Origin: JBEKCD01 sp050015055
Lineage (GTDB): Archaea > Thermoproteota > Bathyarchaeia > Bathyarchaeales > Bathycorpusculaceae
Length of the DNA stretch: 64,000 bases
Direction of reading: 5' to 3'
NCBI GenBank assembly: GCA_050015055.1
Contig: JBEKCD010000004.1
Location: 102,666-166,665 of the forward strand
Position numbers and translations under genes: made by a program. Shown one piece after another: positions 53,520 to 62,300 of this stretch (position 1 is the stretch's first letter; the number at the start of each line of letters is the position of its first letter). The notes beneath the pieces are model-generated. The model worked only from the letters and a program-made list of their open reading frames with translations, was not told where the DNA came from and made no database searches.

Positions 53520-54082
53520 ACAGGCACGCTAAGGTTCCAGCCCCCGCCTGCGAGTATTTAATTCTTCAATAAGACTCAACGCGCTGAAACCTACGATAGG
53601 AGTTGCATCATGTAACTACTAGCAGGTGCGCTCGCACATACAGATTGGAGCTCAAAGCCGTTTAGACCATGCAAAAATATGCCGCAAAATACGGAGCTAG
53701 TGACAGGATAGTCATAGATGACGCAAGCACCGACTTAAAAGTCGACCAATATTTGTCTCTATGAATTAAGCTCGTTCATGCCCTATCTTACACCCTTCTC
53801 AAGAGAATTGTCAGAGAGCGACTGGATGAGCAAGGCTAATGAGCTAAGCTAGGGAGATGATAGTGTCAATTCAAGGTCACAAGAATCAAGAGCGCGCGGC
53901 GCGCGCCCTTAAAACACCATCCTTGAAACCTGCTCGAAACCTAGAACCTGAGCCCGTACGCTACCGCTTTCTGGCGCGCGTGAAATAGCCCAGTTAACAG
54001 CTTGTAGGTGTTTCCGCAACGCAAATAAGTGTCTTCTACAGTGTAATTAGTGGGTAATTCTGCAGGTCTGGGAGAGAGAGCT
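53520..54082. other. 563-bp spacer without a supported gene, with GC boxes
   Basis: Contains the double box GCGCGCG-GCGCGCGC at 53892-53906 and GCGCGCG at 53973-53979. Between them one frame reads as a protein tail ending at TAG (53985). A 31-codon ATG frame at 53670 has no ribosome site. A weak TATA-like CAAATAAGTG precedes the next gene. Confidence 0.45.
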
Positions 54083-55141
54083 ATGAAAAGAAAACTGTTC
54101 TTCCTCATAGCAACGATAATGGCGGGCGCAATTGCATTCGTCGGTTCCGCCCTCTACAATAAGACGTATGTCTGGGACAACACTTTCGACGTGACGCAGC
54201 CAAATATCCTGTGCAGCATAAATGTCGGAGATTACCGATATGTGAATGCCCCAGTGAATGTTGATGTCTCTCTCGGGCTTCAAAAGACCATTTTCAGCGA
54301 CGATTTTGAAAGCTACGCCGCTGGCACTTTTCCCAACCCCCAATGGACTTTAGTGTTCAATGGAAACGGAGATGAGTATCAAGTAGTCGTGAACAATGTC
54401 TCAAGCTCGCCAACAAAATCTCTTCAGCTGGTGGGCAACGTAAACTGGGCGGCTGACGCCGTGAGGTTCTTCAGCAGCAGCAGTCCAACGATTGGTTTCG
54501 AAGTTAACGTTAGAGTCGACAACAGCAGCGGAATACCCCAATCAGGCGGGTACAACGATGCCGCCAGAGTTGGATTCTGGAAAAGAATTGACTGGGGCGA
54601 TGCGGCGTGGTACGAAAGCGTAACTTTTGCCTACAATGGAACAATAATCGCGAACGGAAAATCCGCATTCCCAGGCGGTCAGGCTCTCCAGTCCTACGTT
54701 CCGGGCCAATGGTATGACGTCAAGCTGATCGTTGACAGACCAAACAGAGTCTTTTCCGTTTGGATCAACGGCACATTAGAAGGGCAGAATCTTCAAGGCT
54801 GCGACGACCCCTACACCTATGATGGGCTGGCAGTTAGTGGACGTTACACCCAGACAACCGACAACTTCGATGATGCCAAGATCTTTGAGGCAACCATGCC
54901 CGCTACCAGTCTGTCTAACTTCAACATCAACGGAACCTACTCTGTAGAACTTCAGTATTGGAACACAACAACCGCACAGTGGCAGCATGTCCAATATCTT
55001 CAACAGGCAACGAACATAACGCTCACGGGCGGCGGATACGCGCAGACCTATACATTCACGCCTGAGTTGGAAGGAAAATATAAAGTTGAAGTAACCCTCG
55101 CCTATGATTCCACTGTAGACACATTTAACGGACAATCGTAA
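54083..55141 (+). CDS. Secreted protein with a LamG/concanavalin-like domain
   Basis: Extracellular protein of 352 aa. Signal peptide KRKLFFLIATIMAGAIAFVG, then a jelly-roll-like domain of the LamG type (IFSDDFESYAAGTFPNPQW, GQWYDVKLIVDRPNRVFSVW, DDAKIFE), and a beta-rich C-terminal part. Such domains bind sugars or matrix. No membrane anchor at the end. ATG 54083 follows GGGAGAGAGAG; the frame is open upstream to 54050. Confidence 0.75.
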   Translation: MKRKLFFLIATIMAGAIAFVGSALYNKTYVWDNTFDVTQPNILCSINVGDYRYVNAPVNVDVSLGLQKTIFSDDFESYAAGTFPNPQWTLVFNGNGDEYQVVVNNVSSSPTKSLQLVGNVNWAADAVRFFSSSSPTIGFEVNVRVDNSSGIPQSGGYNDAARVGFWKRIDWGDAAWYESVTFAYNGTIIANGKSAFPGGQALQSYVPGQWYDVKLIVDRPNRVFSVWINGTLEGQNLQGCDDPYTYDGLAVSGRYTQTTDNFDDAKIFEATMPATSLSNFNINGTYSVELQYWNTTTAQWQHVQYLQQATNITLTGGGYAQTYTFTPELEGKYKVEVTLAYDSTVDTFNGQS

Positions 55142-55233
55142 ATAGCCTATCCAGAAACTCCTAGGGCACTAGGGCTAGTGTTTCATAATGAACGTGAAGA
55201 TCTTAAATGGATTGCAACAAGCTATGACGTCAG

Positions 55234-55758
55234 ATGAAGATACCTAAATCTGCATTTTTCATTACATTGATTTTGGCTTGTTTGACATTTTCAGCAATGA
55301 TGATTAGTCCAACCAAAGCAGAGATCATTAACGCGTCACCACCTGGAAATACTCCTTTGCTTTACTTAGGAATTGGCGTTGTTATTGGAGCAATAGCTGT
55401 TTTTATCCTTCTGACTATATATTTCTCACAAAGGAATAAGAGGTCTCCATACAACAAGATGCGCGAGCGCAATTTGGTAAAGATATTGTGTATTGTTTTG
55501 CCTTTTGTTTTGGGCCACGCAATAACGTACGCTACTGGTGTGCTTAACCTGAATCCTGTCGGACCAGTGAAAGGTTATGGTTACGGTTATGGATTGCCTT
55601 TCACCTGGTTATATAGAGAAAGTGTCTTCTATGTTTCAGGTGTAGATTTCGCAGGTTTCCTCGTAGACTTTTTGTTATGGTCTGCCATACTTGCTGCTGC
55701 TTTCTGGTTTGGTTATTATATAGACAGCGAATCGAATAAATTACATGACAATTCATGA
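55234..55758 (+). CDS. Integral membrane protein of unknown function
   Basis: Protein of 174 aa with about four membrane helices: an N-terminal one that may be a signal (FFITLILACLTFSAMMI), LLYLGIGVVIGAIAVFILLT, ILCIVLPFVLGHAITYATGV and FLLWSAILAAAFWFGYYI. A basic loop (SQRNKRSPYNKMRERN) points inward. CTTAAATGG at 55203 could be its TATA box. Not recognised. Confidence 0.65.
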   Translation: MKIPKSAFFITLILACLTFSAMMISPTKAEIINASPPGNTPLLYLGIGVVIGAIAVFILLTIYFSQRNKRSPYNKMRERNLVKILCIVLPFVLGHAITYATGVLNLNPVGPVKGYGYGYGLPFTWLYRESVFYVSGVDFAGFLVDFLLWSAILAAAFWFGYYIDSESNKLHDNS

Positions 55759-56013
55759 TGGAGCGTTATCCATCAAAATGTCATAGTTGTAGCTGAAGAC
55801 TATGTCTCCGGGTTGCATCAGTCCAGCAAGTTCCAGATGTTTCCTACATACAGGTCCTTTCAAAGCCTCGGAAAAGGTACGCGCAACCAGCTCAATTGGG
55901 GTATAGAGGCGACGAGGCGCTAAGGACATTCTCTGGTCAGGATATCCATAGGTGTATAAGAACCTATCAAAAATCTCCATTCTTAGACTAAACGCTATGC
56001 ATAGCAAGCTCAA
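55753..56013 (-). pseudogene. Fragment resembling a SIR2-like domain
   Basis: Frame of 86 codons whose last part, HLELAGLMQPGDIVFSYNYD-ILMDNA, resembles the GD-x-(I/V)-x-S-(Y/F)-NYD motif of SIR2-like NAD-binding domains often found in anti-phage genes. The frame stops right after it, so most of the domain is missing. It probably is the remnant of a larger gene; a small unrelated protein is possible. Confidence 0.4.
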
Positions 56014-56078
56014 TTCTCCCGTTCTTCATTGCGCATGATCTCGATGAAAAACGAGTGAGCAGCACCAGCGTGAGAATA

Positions 56079-56088
56079 GATATATAAA
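56079..56088 (+). promoter_or_regulatory. TATA box for S26e
   Basis: GATATATAAA, about 50 bp before the TTG start at 56136. Confidence 0.6.
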
Positions 56089-56135
56089 CCTACATGTTCA
56101 CTTGTGTGTTGAAGGATGATTTAGGAGTAATCAGG

Positions 56136-56432
56136 TTGCCGTTTAAGCGTAAGAGCCGTGGTAGATCTAAAGGTGGCAAGGGCAGTAGCGGTTCTATTCA
56201 GTGCGCCAGTTGCGGAGCTATGGTGCCGCGGGATAAGGCCAAGAAGGTTACTAAGAGGCTTTCTTTCGTCGATTATGCCTTGGCCAAGGAACTTCGGCAG
56301 AAGGGCACGTATATTGCCGTGCCGTCCGACACGAAGTACTACTGCGTTTCATGCGCGGTCCATCGAGGAGTTGTGAAGGTTAGAGCTGAGAACGAGCGTC
56401 ATATGCGCACGCGACCGGGAAGAAGATACTAA
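56136..56432 (+). CDS. rps26e: Ribosomal protein S26e
   Basis: Small-subunit ribosomal protein of TACK archaea and eukaryotes, 98 aa: PFKRKSRGRSKGGKGSSGSI, zinc-binding CASCGAMVPRDKAKK and YCVSCAVHRGVVKVR. TTG 56136 is 8 bp after GGAG and gives the family N-terminus; the frame open from 56094 adds a non-conserved lead. Convergent with the CDP-alcohol phosphatidyltransferase, 3 bp apart. Confidence 0.93.
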   Translation: MPFKRKSRGRSKGGKGSSGSIQCASCGAMVPRDKAKKVTKRLSFVDYALAKELRQKGTYIAVPSDTKYYCVSCAVHRGVVKVRAENERHMRTRPGRRY

Positions 56433-56435
56433 AGT

Positions 56436-57065
56436 TCAGACAGTTTCCTTTTTCTTTGATTTTCCGTAAACGTACAGGCCTCTCTGCAAGACCGTCAAGT
56501 TTGAGAGTATTGCAAGCAGGATAATGCCGACGGTCATTACCGTCGTCGGCTGCCAAAAAAACGCTATCAGGGTTGCCACGAGCAGTATGATCATTCGCTC
56601 CGCTCTCTCCGCCAGACCGACTGACTCCATTTTGATTCCAGCCCCTTCTGCCCTTGCACGACTGTAACTGACGAGGAGGGAACCGACTATCGCGATCAAG
56701 CCCACCCACAGAACGGTGCACAGTCCCCCCACGATTATACCGATGTAAACTGCAGCGTCAGCGTACCTGTCTAGCACAGAATCCAAAAAACCGCCGAAAA
56801 CCGTTGCCTGCCCGTACAGCCTCGCGACTATTCCGTCCAACGCGTCGCAGAAACCAGAGAGCAAGAGCAGAACAAACGCGAGTAGAAGAAAAAACGTGCG
56901 GCTCTGCCATTCTGGGTTCTGCCATTCTGCATAAGCAAAGGCTGATAGAAAAGCCAATAGCATGCCTGTGCCAGTTATCAGGTTAGGCGTCAAGCCTATT
57001 CTGTGAGCCGCTCTTGCCTCAGCAGCAAGTGCCTGCTGGACCTTCTGTTTCAGTCTCGTGAGCAT
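56436..57065 (-). CDS. CDP-alcohol phosphatidyltransferase, archaetidylinositol-phosphate-synthase-like
   Basis: Membrane enzyme of archaeal polar-lipid synthesis, 209 aa. The family motif is complete: DALDGIVARLYGQATVFGGF-LDSVLDRYAD, with the D-G-A-R-G-D-D residues in order. About five to six helices. The polar head group (inositol phosphate or glycerol phosphate) is inferred from archaeal homologues only. ATG start. Confidence 0.9.
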   Translation of the reverse strand: MLTRLKQKVQQALAAEARAAHRIGLTPNLITGTGMLLAFLSAFAYAEWQNPEWQSRTFFLLLAFVLLLLSGFCDALDGIVARLYGQATVFGGFLDSVLDRYADAAVYIGIIVGGLCTVLWVGLIAIVGSLLVSYSRARAEGAGIKMESVGLAERAERMIILLVATLIAFFWQPTTVMTVGIILLAILSNLTVLQRGLYVYGKSKKKETV

Positions 57066-57138
57066 TTACGGTTGCTTCTCCAGCAATTCTTAATTAAGCT
57101 TGGATATGTAAAGAACTTGAGTTAAAAGGTGTTTGGAG

Positions 57139-57432
57139 ATGATTAACGTCACCACTGTTAAGGTTGACGGCAAAGCTTGTCTGGGCTTGAGAGTCGATTT
57201 GCCCGAGAGCCCACCCCTGCTTCTTATGGTCGCGGACAAAGGCTTCGTAATGTGCGGCTTCCTAAACATTGACGCGGCTGAAAAACTAGGCGTGGCGGCA
57301 GCCATGGTCAGCGGAGTGAAAACCTTCGAAGACGTACTCAACGCACAAGTCAAGGCTACAACGACCAAAGCGAAAAACTCGGGCGTCGATGCCGGGATGA
57401 AAGGATCTGAAGCCTTGAAGCACATGTCCTAG
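57139..57432 (+). CDS. DUF1805 protein
   Basis: Protein of 97 aa of the DUF1805 family (NVTTVKVDGKACLGLRVDLP, then KGFVMCGFLNIDAAEKLGVA and VSGVKTFEDVLNAQV). Function unknown; the Gly-Phe-Leu-Asn/Asp segment with the preceding Cys is the conserved heart. ATG 57139 chosen; TTG 57133 also possible. Confidence 0.85.
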   Translation: MINVTTVKVDGKACLGLRVDLPESPPLLLMVADKGFVMCGFLNIDAAEKLGVAAAMVSGVKTFEDVLNAQVKATTTKAKNSGVDAGMKGSEALKHMS

Positions 57433-57573
57433 AACTTGACCTTCAACAGCTTTAGTACGCATGAGAGGGCAACTCCCTATTTCGGGTTCTTGCGAGCATT
57501 TCAAGGTTCTTTGTGGGCGTGTGTTATGTTCTTATAGGTGTGAACTAGTCTGTAGCCTACTGGGTGTTAGGAG

Positions 57574-58545
57574 TTGGCGGGGCTTCTTGATCCTCTGGAA
57601 GTGAAGGGGCTGACTCTTAGGAATCGCATAGTTATGCCTCCCATGCAGACAGGTCGGGCCACGGTTAGAGGCGCGGTCACGGATAGGCTGATTGGCTTTT
57701 ACGTGAGGCGTTCGGCGGCCTTGGGCTTGTTGATCGTTGAGCACGCTTACGTTTCTCCGGGTGGAAAGTTGAGCCCAAAGCAGCTGGGGATCTATGATGA
57801 CGAGTTGATCGGCGGGTTGGAGAAGCTTGCGGGCAGCGTTCATGCGATGGGCACTCCTGTTGTCGTGCAGATTACGCATGCTGGGGGCGTTGGGAACAGC
57901 AAAGTCATAGGCGGGGAGCCTGTCGGTCCTTCTGCGACTGGGAAAGCTCGTGAGTTGACCAGAAGCGAGATTGAAGCTCTTGTTGAAGAGTTTGCCGTGG
58001 CCGCCGAACGTGCGGTTAAAGCGGGTTTTGACGGGGTAGAGCTTCACGGTGCGCATGGTTTCCTGCTTAACCAGTTCTTTTCGCCTTTGCTTAACAAGCG
58101 TGAGGACGAGTATGGAGGTTCCCTAGAGAACAGGATGCGTTTCCCCCTCATGGTTGTCGAGAAGGTCCGTGAAAGTGTCAGGGGTGGGCTTCTGCTTTAC
58201 CGGTTAGGCTCGGACGATTTGGCCACAAACGGCACGCACGTAGAGGATTCGGCTGCTTTTGCAGTGAAGCTTGAGCAGTGCGGAGTTGACATTGTTGACG
58301 TGTCGGGCGGCTTGTGCGGAAGCGAGCCTAGACAGCTTCGAGGCGTCGAAGGTTACTTTGTTCCTCAAGCTTACGAGATAAAGAAAGCTGTTAGGGTTCC
58401 CGTTATCGGTGTTGGAGGAATCACTGAAGCTGAGTACGCCGATAGGCTGATTCGAGACGGAAAGGTTGACCTGGTGGCCGTGGGCAGAGCGCTCTGGAAG
58501 GATCCGAAATGGGCCATAAAAGGCGTTGAAGCGCTGAAAGCCTAA
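57574..58545 (+). CDS. Old-yellow-enzyme-type NADH:flavin oxidoreductase
   Basis: FMN TIM-barrel reductase of 323 aa. LLDPLEVKGLTLRNRIVMPP, the substrate-binding GVELHGAHGFLLNQFFSP, and EDEYGGSLENRMRF are diagnostic, as is the phosphate-binding end VDLVAVGRALWKDP. It lacks the C-terminal iron-sulfur and FAD domains of 2,4-dienoyl-CoA reductase. The natural electron acceptor is unknown. TTG start after GTTAGGAG. The stop TAA runs straight into a GC box. Confidence 0.9.
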   Translation: MAGLLDPLEVKGLTLRNRIVMPPMQTGRATVRGAVTDRLIGFYVRRSAALGLLIVEHAYVSPGGKLSPKQLGIYDDELIGGLEKLAGSVHAMGTPVVVQITHAGGVGNSKVIGGEPVGPSATGKARELTRSEIEALVEEFAVAAERAVKAGFDGVELHGAHGFLLNQFFSPLLNKREDEYGGSLENRMRFPLMVVEKVRESVRGGLLLYRLGSDDLATNGTHVEDSAAFAVKLEQCGVDIVDVSGGLCGSEPRQLRGVEGYFVPQAYEIKKAVRVPVIGVGGITEAEYADRLIRDGKVDLVAVGRALWKDPKWAIKGVEALKA

Positions 58546-58554
58546 CGCGCGCGC
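58546..58554. repeat. GC box touching the stop codon of the flavin oxidoreductase gene
   Basis: TAA (58543-58545) is followed with no gap by CGCGCGCGC, within TAACGCGCGCGCTAAG. Confidence 0.7.
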
Positions 58555-58666
58555 TAAGGTTTTGCTCGATTTCTATATGCACGATTAGAGTTAGAAATCT
58601 GACAAGATAAAAGACTTTGCTGCATCCATATTTGCCATGGACGTTTTAGGGTTTTGGGGGTAGAGA

Positions 58667-58679
58667 GTAAAGTTTTATC
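58667..58679. promoter_or_regulatory. GTAAAGTTTTATC box upstream of the small DNA-binding-like gene
   Basis: The same 13-bp word recurs at 59040-59052 and, inverted, at 59014-59026, on the other side of the gene at 58765. Possible operator. Confidence 0.5.
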
Positions 58680-58764
58680 TCACATCAACGCATGACTTGT
58701 GCAGAATCAAGAAAAGGTTGAAAACTAATCTGGTCGGAGTTCAAGAGCCGTTAGGAGAAGAAAG

Positions 58765-58977
58765 ATGAAAAGACGTGCATACATAGAATTTCGAGAAAAA
58801 GTGGAAGAAGCATTGCAGGGAGAAAAGATTGGTCTCACCTGGAATCAGCTTAAGAAGAAGGGTGAAATCGAGCAAACTCGTCTATGTTATACTTGGGCTA
58901 AACGATTTGAAAATGAAATTGGATTGACTCGAGAGCGACGCGGTCGTAACGTTTATTGGAAATTGAAGAGAAGATAA
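58765..58977 (+). CDS. Small winged-helix-like protein
   Basis: Basic protein of 70 aa: KVEEALQGEKIGLTWNQLKK, then RLCYTWAKRFENEIGLTRER and NVYWKLKRR. The helix-turn-helix-wing pattern and the high Lys/Arg content suggest DNA binding (inference). ATG start preceded by TTAGGAGAAG. The gene is framed by three copies of a 13-bp box, so it may regulate itself. Confidence 0.6.
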   Translation: MKRRAYIEFREKVEEALQGEKIGLTWNQLKKKGEIEQTRLCYTWAKRFENEIGLTRERRGRNVYWKLKRR

Positions 58978-59012
58978 GCTTTCAATGATAAAAACTTGAT
59001 AGGTTTGGGTTG

Positions 59013-59053
59013 GGATAAAACTTTACCCCAACCAACCAGGTAAAGTTTTATCC
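59013..59053. repeat. Perfect 15-bp inverted repeat after the small DNA-binding-like gene
   Basis: GGATAAAACTTTACC (59013-59027) and GGTAAAGTTTTATCC (59039-59053) are exact complements around an 11-base CCAACCAACCA loop. It could be an operator, a hairpin terminator, or the end of a small element. Confidence 0.75.
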
Positions 59054-59175
59054 AACCAACAACCAACCAACACGGACGACGACGGAGTATTAAAAAGACC
59101 ACGAACGACGACGACCACGACCACGACGGACGACGGAAACGATGAACGGACGATGGAGGGTGGAAGGATGGAACA
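59054..59175. repeat. Low-complexity ACGACGACC/CCAACC tract
   Basis: Imperfect short tandem repeats of CCAA and of ACG/ACGACC, changing to GGA/GGATGG near the end. No coding frame looks protein-like. The rest of the 58978-59444 spacer holds a GC box at 59293-59299 and nothing else I can support. Confidence 0.6.
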
Positions 59176-59444
59176 AAAGTGCTTTTCAACGTTAAGAAAT
59201 GTATATCTTAAGCTCTTCTTAAGACGTACATTTCACAAACATGGATGGACGGAGGATAGAACAGTTCCTACTGTATGAGGAGTGAGATTCAAGCGCGCGT
59301 GCTATCTGGTAGACTCTTCACAATAGTTAGGGCTGTTACCGGCGATATAGAATGTTCGTGACCGTGGGCATGTTTTTGCTTTACCTTGCCCTTCTGTCTC
59401 TCGGCAGGATAGCGCCCGTATTGGAAGAGCATTCGTTGGGCCTT

Positions 59445-60503
59445 TCATTCTGTAAGGCTTCCCAAAATGTCTTTTATGGACTGGACCAGCAGACAGAAGA
59501 CTGATATGAATACGTGTGGCAGGATCAGGAGAAGAGTCCCGAGTTCCCTGGTTTTCTTTCGAACTTCTCTGAAAGTCAAGGTGAATGCCGTGTTCATATC
59601 GACAAATTCAACTGTTCGCTTCAATATGTCAACTTTGTATGTTTTGTGTGCCAATGCATTCCTGATGTTTCTGTCAAAACCAGAAACAAAAATGCCCCAG
59701 CCACTTTTCTTGACAAGTTGACTATTTGAAAACAGCCCATTTCTCCTTGCAACTTCGTATCCATAGCCATTATCAATTTGTAGGAGTTGTATCAAGACAA
59801 CAATCAAGGAAATGAACTTCTCATAGATTCCCGATAGCTCCGCGTATATCTCCATATATTTGTCGAGTTGTCTCTTTTCAATCTTCGAGAAACTCCGTCC
59901 CAAGAACTCATAGTGCTTGATTACCCTTTGTAGCGTAGCTTGAAGAAGAGGATAGAAATCCTTGGAATGCAGAAATTCATTTAGGGCTTCCCATGCTTTT
60001 TCCATCTTGTGCGTTTTTCTCAGCTCACCCAGTAGCATTTCCAACCCTTGCAAGTACTTCTTGTATCCTGTATCCCTCAAGTAATGCCAGTTGAAACGAA
60101 AATTCTTCAATTCCTCACAGACCTGAAAAAGGTCATCTATAACATGAACATTTTTCGGAATTTCAGACATAAATGGTTTGAAGTAGGCATCTGTCAATGA
60201 GTAGAATTTCTCTTTTAGCGAGACTGTTTTGAGTTTTCCCTTTCGAAACTCTTCTTCAATCCTAATGGCTGTCTGATAGGTTTCAGTAATGGCTTTCTCT
60301 ATTTCGGTGCCAACTTCGATCTCAGCTTTTTTCTTCAGTTCTTTTCTCTTTTGTGTGCCAATGTACTTTCCAGTGAGGTTGACTACTAAGTCGATCGTTT
60401 CATCGCTTGTTTTGGAAACAAGACTTCTTATTTGGCTCCGTATTTCTCTTGGAATATCTGCCGTGGGATTCTTGCCGCGTCCCGTCTCGGGCACCCTCTC
60501 CAT
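59445..60503 (-). CDS. HEPN-motif protein of unknown function
   Basis: Protein of 352 aa, helical and lysine-rich. Near residues 278-288 it has FDRNIRNALAHKTYKVD; R281-N-A-L-A-H286 is the RxxxxH motif of HEPN ribonucleases, which are common in toxin and defence genes. The C-terminal end has a hydrophobic stretch (LLLILPHVFISVFCLLV) that may sit in a membrane. ATG start. It stands alone in a gene-poor tract with no obvious partner nucleotidyltransferase. Confidence 0.6.
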   Translation of the reverse strand: MERVPETGRGKNPTADIPREIRSQIRSLVSKTSDETIDLVVNLTGKYIGTQKRKELKKKAEIEVGTEIEKAITETYQTAIRIEEEFRKGKLKTVSLKEKFYSLTDAYFKPFMSEIPKNVHVIDDLFQVCEELKNFRFNWHYLRDTGYKKYLQGLEMLLGELRKTHKMEKAWEALNEFLHSKDFYPLLQATLQRVIKHYEFLGRSFSKIEKRQLDKYMEIYAELSGIYEKFISLIVVLIQLLQIDNGYGYEVARRNGLFSNSQLVKKSGWGIFVSGFDRNIRNALAHKTYKVDILKRTVEFVDMNTAFTLTFREVRKKTRELGTLLLILPHVFISVFCLLVQSIKDILGSLTE

Positions 60504-60564
60504 CTTATTGGGCGTACGAGGGCATTTAACTCATTTTACATCAGTCCAGTAATGTAGCGCGCGC

Positions 60565-60666
60565 CTATTTAGAAGCAGAAGAATCACACGCACGCTGCCA
60601 GTCCTCTTCCTCTTCGAAGTTTTCGTCCTCGTTCAATTCAGTTTCTTCGTCAGGTTCGTCGAACAA
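60565..60666 (-). CDS. Possible acidic micropeptide
   Basis: A 33-aa frame, very rich in Glu and Asp (NEDENFEEEEDWQ). TTG start with a strong GGAGG ribosome site at proper spacing. Its TAG stop is followed immediately by a GC box (60557-60564). Too short for a family assignment. Confidence 0.4.
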   Translation of the reverse strand: MFDEPDEETELNEDENFEEEEDWQRACDSSASK

Positions 60667-60886
60667 ACCTTCACCTCCAATGCTTTCTCTCTAAGCTGCG
60701 TGGGGCGTGATACATGAAGATTTTCTGTAATAATGGGCGCGGGCGTCTGTTGATCTCTGATTCAGACTCTATGAGCCTAGACTTTATGACTTATGAGGCA
60801 CTTTGTTTATAAGTATCGGTATGAAGGGTAGGTGCAGCGTGTAAGAAGTGATTTTTGCACAGCAGCCATAAAAGGAGTTGAGAGAG

Positions 60887-61036
60887 TTGACGTATGAGAG
60901 AAAAGAAATGCACAAGGCAGTTTGCGCTGAATGCAAAAAGGAATGTGAAGTGCCATTCAAGCCTGATGGTAGCAGACCTGTATACTGCCGAGAGTGTTAC
61001 TCGAAGAGAGCACCTCCTAGAAGAAATCAATTTTAG
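60887..61036 (+). CDS. Small CxxC...CxxC zinc-finger protein
   Basis: A 49-aa protein: AVCAECKKECEVPFKPDGSR then PVYCRECYSKR. The spacing CxxC-x17-CxxC is a recognised small zinc-binding domain found in archaea and candidate-phylum bacteria. TTG 60887 lies 9 bp after AAAGGAG. Probable zinc ribbon binding RNA or protein; exact role unknown. Confidence 0.75.
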   Translation: MTYERKEMHKAVCAECKKECEVPFKPDGSRPVYCRECYSKRAPPRRNQF

Positions 61037-61116
61037 ACCAAGCCAACGACTCTAATCTAAGATTGGCTTTCTCCTAGCTTCTATATTCTTTTTTCAAATC
61101 ACTTGGATGGATATTG

Positions 61117-61169
61117 TTAGCGCGCGCGCTAATAGGACATGTGCTGACATGACATACAACCGCGCGCGC
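61117..61169. repeat. Two GC boxes, one a perfect 16-bp palindrome
   Basis: TTAGCGCGCGCGCTAA at 61117-61132 is fully self-complementary and the longest clean copy. A second box, CGCGCGCGC, is at 61161-61169, followed by CTGATTTTT. Confidence 0.75.
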
Positions 61170-61261
61170 TGATTTTTCTCTCTATGTTAGCCATGAACAT
61201 TTGAGAAATCCAAAGAAAGATAAATCTAGTACAGCTTAAATGAAATAAGAGGTGATGGAAG

Positions 61262-61390
61262 ATGGGGAAAGTATATCGATGCCCAAATTGTAATAGAACA
61301 GAAATCATATGGGATGCAGGACTTAGAAAAGCCGCATGCCCAAAAGATAAAACACCGGTGAACAACTACAAAACTGAAAATAATGCTTGA
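61262..61390 (+). CDS. Small zinc-ribbon-like protein
   Basis: A 42-aa protein: GKVYRCPNCNRTEIIWDAG, then AACPKDKTPV. Three cysteines, two as CPNC and one in ACPKD, could bind metal with another ligand. ATG start 7 bp after AGAGGTG. A TATA-like AGATAAATCT lies near 61218. Not assigned to a family. Confidence 0.6.
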   Translation: MGKVYRCPNCNRTEIIWDAGLRKAACPKDKTPVNNYKTENNA

Positions 61391-61586
61391 AAATATCTTT
61401 GACGTTCACGCGCTAACCTTTTCCTCTAAATCTCTGTCTTGCTTGAAATAGATCTCACTCGGACATAATTTGTTGCATAATATAGAGCGCATTGTAGCCC
61501 ATCTCCTGTTCAATATTGAAGCGTGCGTGCAAAGTTATGAACTAGAGCTTATAAGCTAAACCTGCATCTTTTGTCGTTTTATTGCT

Positions 61587-61721
61587 TTGCCGATAGCCAA
61601 GATCGACTTACATATTCACACCAGTTTCTCAGATGGAGCTTGCAGTGTCGATGAAGTCGTTAACTTAGTTTGTTGCCGATTTCCCTATACGTCTATCTCG
61701 CATTTTCTTGAAGCAGACTAA
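61587..61721 (+). pseudogene. N-terminal fragment of a PHP-domain phosphoesterase
   Basis: Forty-four codons reading AKIDLHIHTSFSDGACSVDE-VVNL, the metal-binding opening of PHP-family phosphoesterases, then diverging (FPYTSISHFLEAD) and stopping at TAA 61719. A complete domain needs some 200 residues. The GC-rich variant box begins 3 bp after the stop. Confidence 0.6.
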
Positions 61722-61824
61722 GAAGCGTGCGCGCTATAGACTACGCTATGCTGGAACCATGCCTCACTGTAAACGGTTAAGACGCGCGTTGCCTTGTCCC
61801 GAAATTATGTGTTGAAGTATGTTG

Positions 61825-61965
61825 GTGAGCGCGCGTGCTATTTCAAGAAAGGATAAGAAACCTGTTCCAAAGATTGTTTTTCGTTTCGGTTCTCAAGACA
61901 AACAGATTAGGAAGTTTCTGGAAACTCGCAGAGATATACCGAGTTTCCTTAAAGGGAGGCGATAA
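61825..61965 (+). pseudogene. Short coding-like frame beginning at a GC box
   Basis: A 46-codon GTG frame whose first codons lie in GAGCGCGCGTGC, reading PVPKIVFRFGSQDKQIRKFL and ending RRDIPSFLKGRR. Weak start; may be the tail of a lost gene. Confidence 0.22.
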
Positions 61966-62300
61966 TAATGGTTTAGAGGGATTGCGGTTATTTGAGTTTC
62001 ACCAAGAAAGGAGATAAAGTGTTGATAGTGGTGAAACGTGCTCGGTATGTTAGCGCGCGCTCCCAGTGTCATAATTGCCATGAACCCGGCTAGAGGATTC
62101 TTCTAGAACTATTTTCCATAAGCAATATGTGACTATTAAACAAAGACTTCAGTGGAAGGAGAAGGGAGAAAACAAAAGTAAGGAGAGGGAAGAAGCAAGG
62201 GAGAAAGGAGGAAGAATTTCGTGCTCTTCCCTCATCCTTATACATTATTTTATGAAGCTTTTTGCTTAAGTCTTTGTCGCTCAATTCTTCTTGTGCGTTA

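Noticed and set aside
53670..53764. A 31-codon ATG frame
   Set aside because: No ribosome site, no promoter at useful distance, and a stop codon directly upstream in frame.
61117..61132. GC palindromes as intrinsic terminators
   Set aside because: The hairpins would have almost no loop and no T-run follows most copies, so the usual terminator form is missing.
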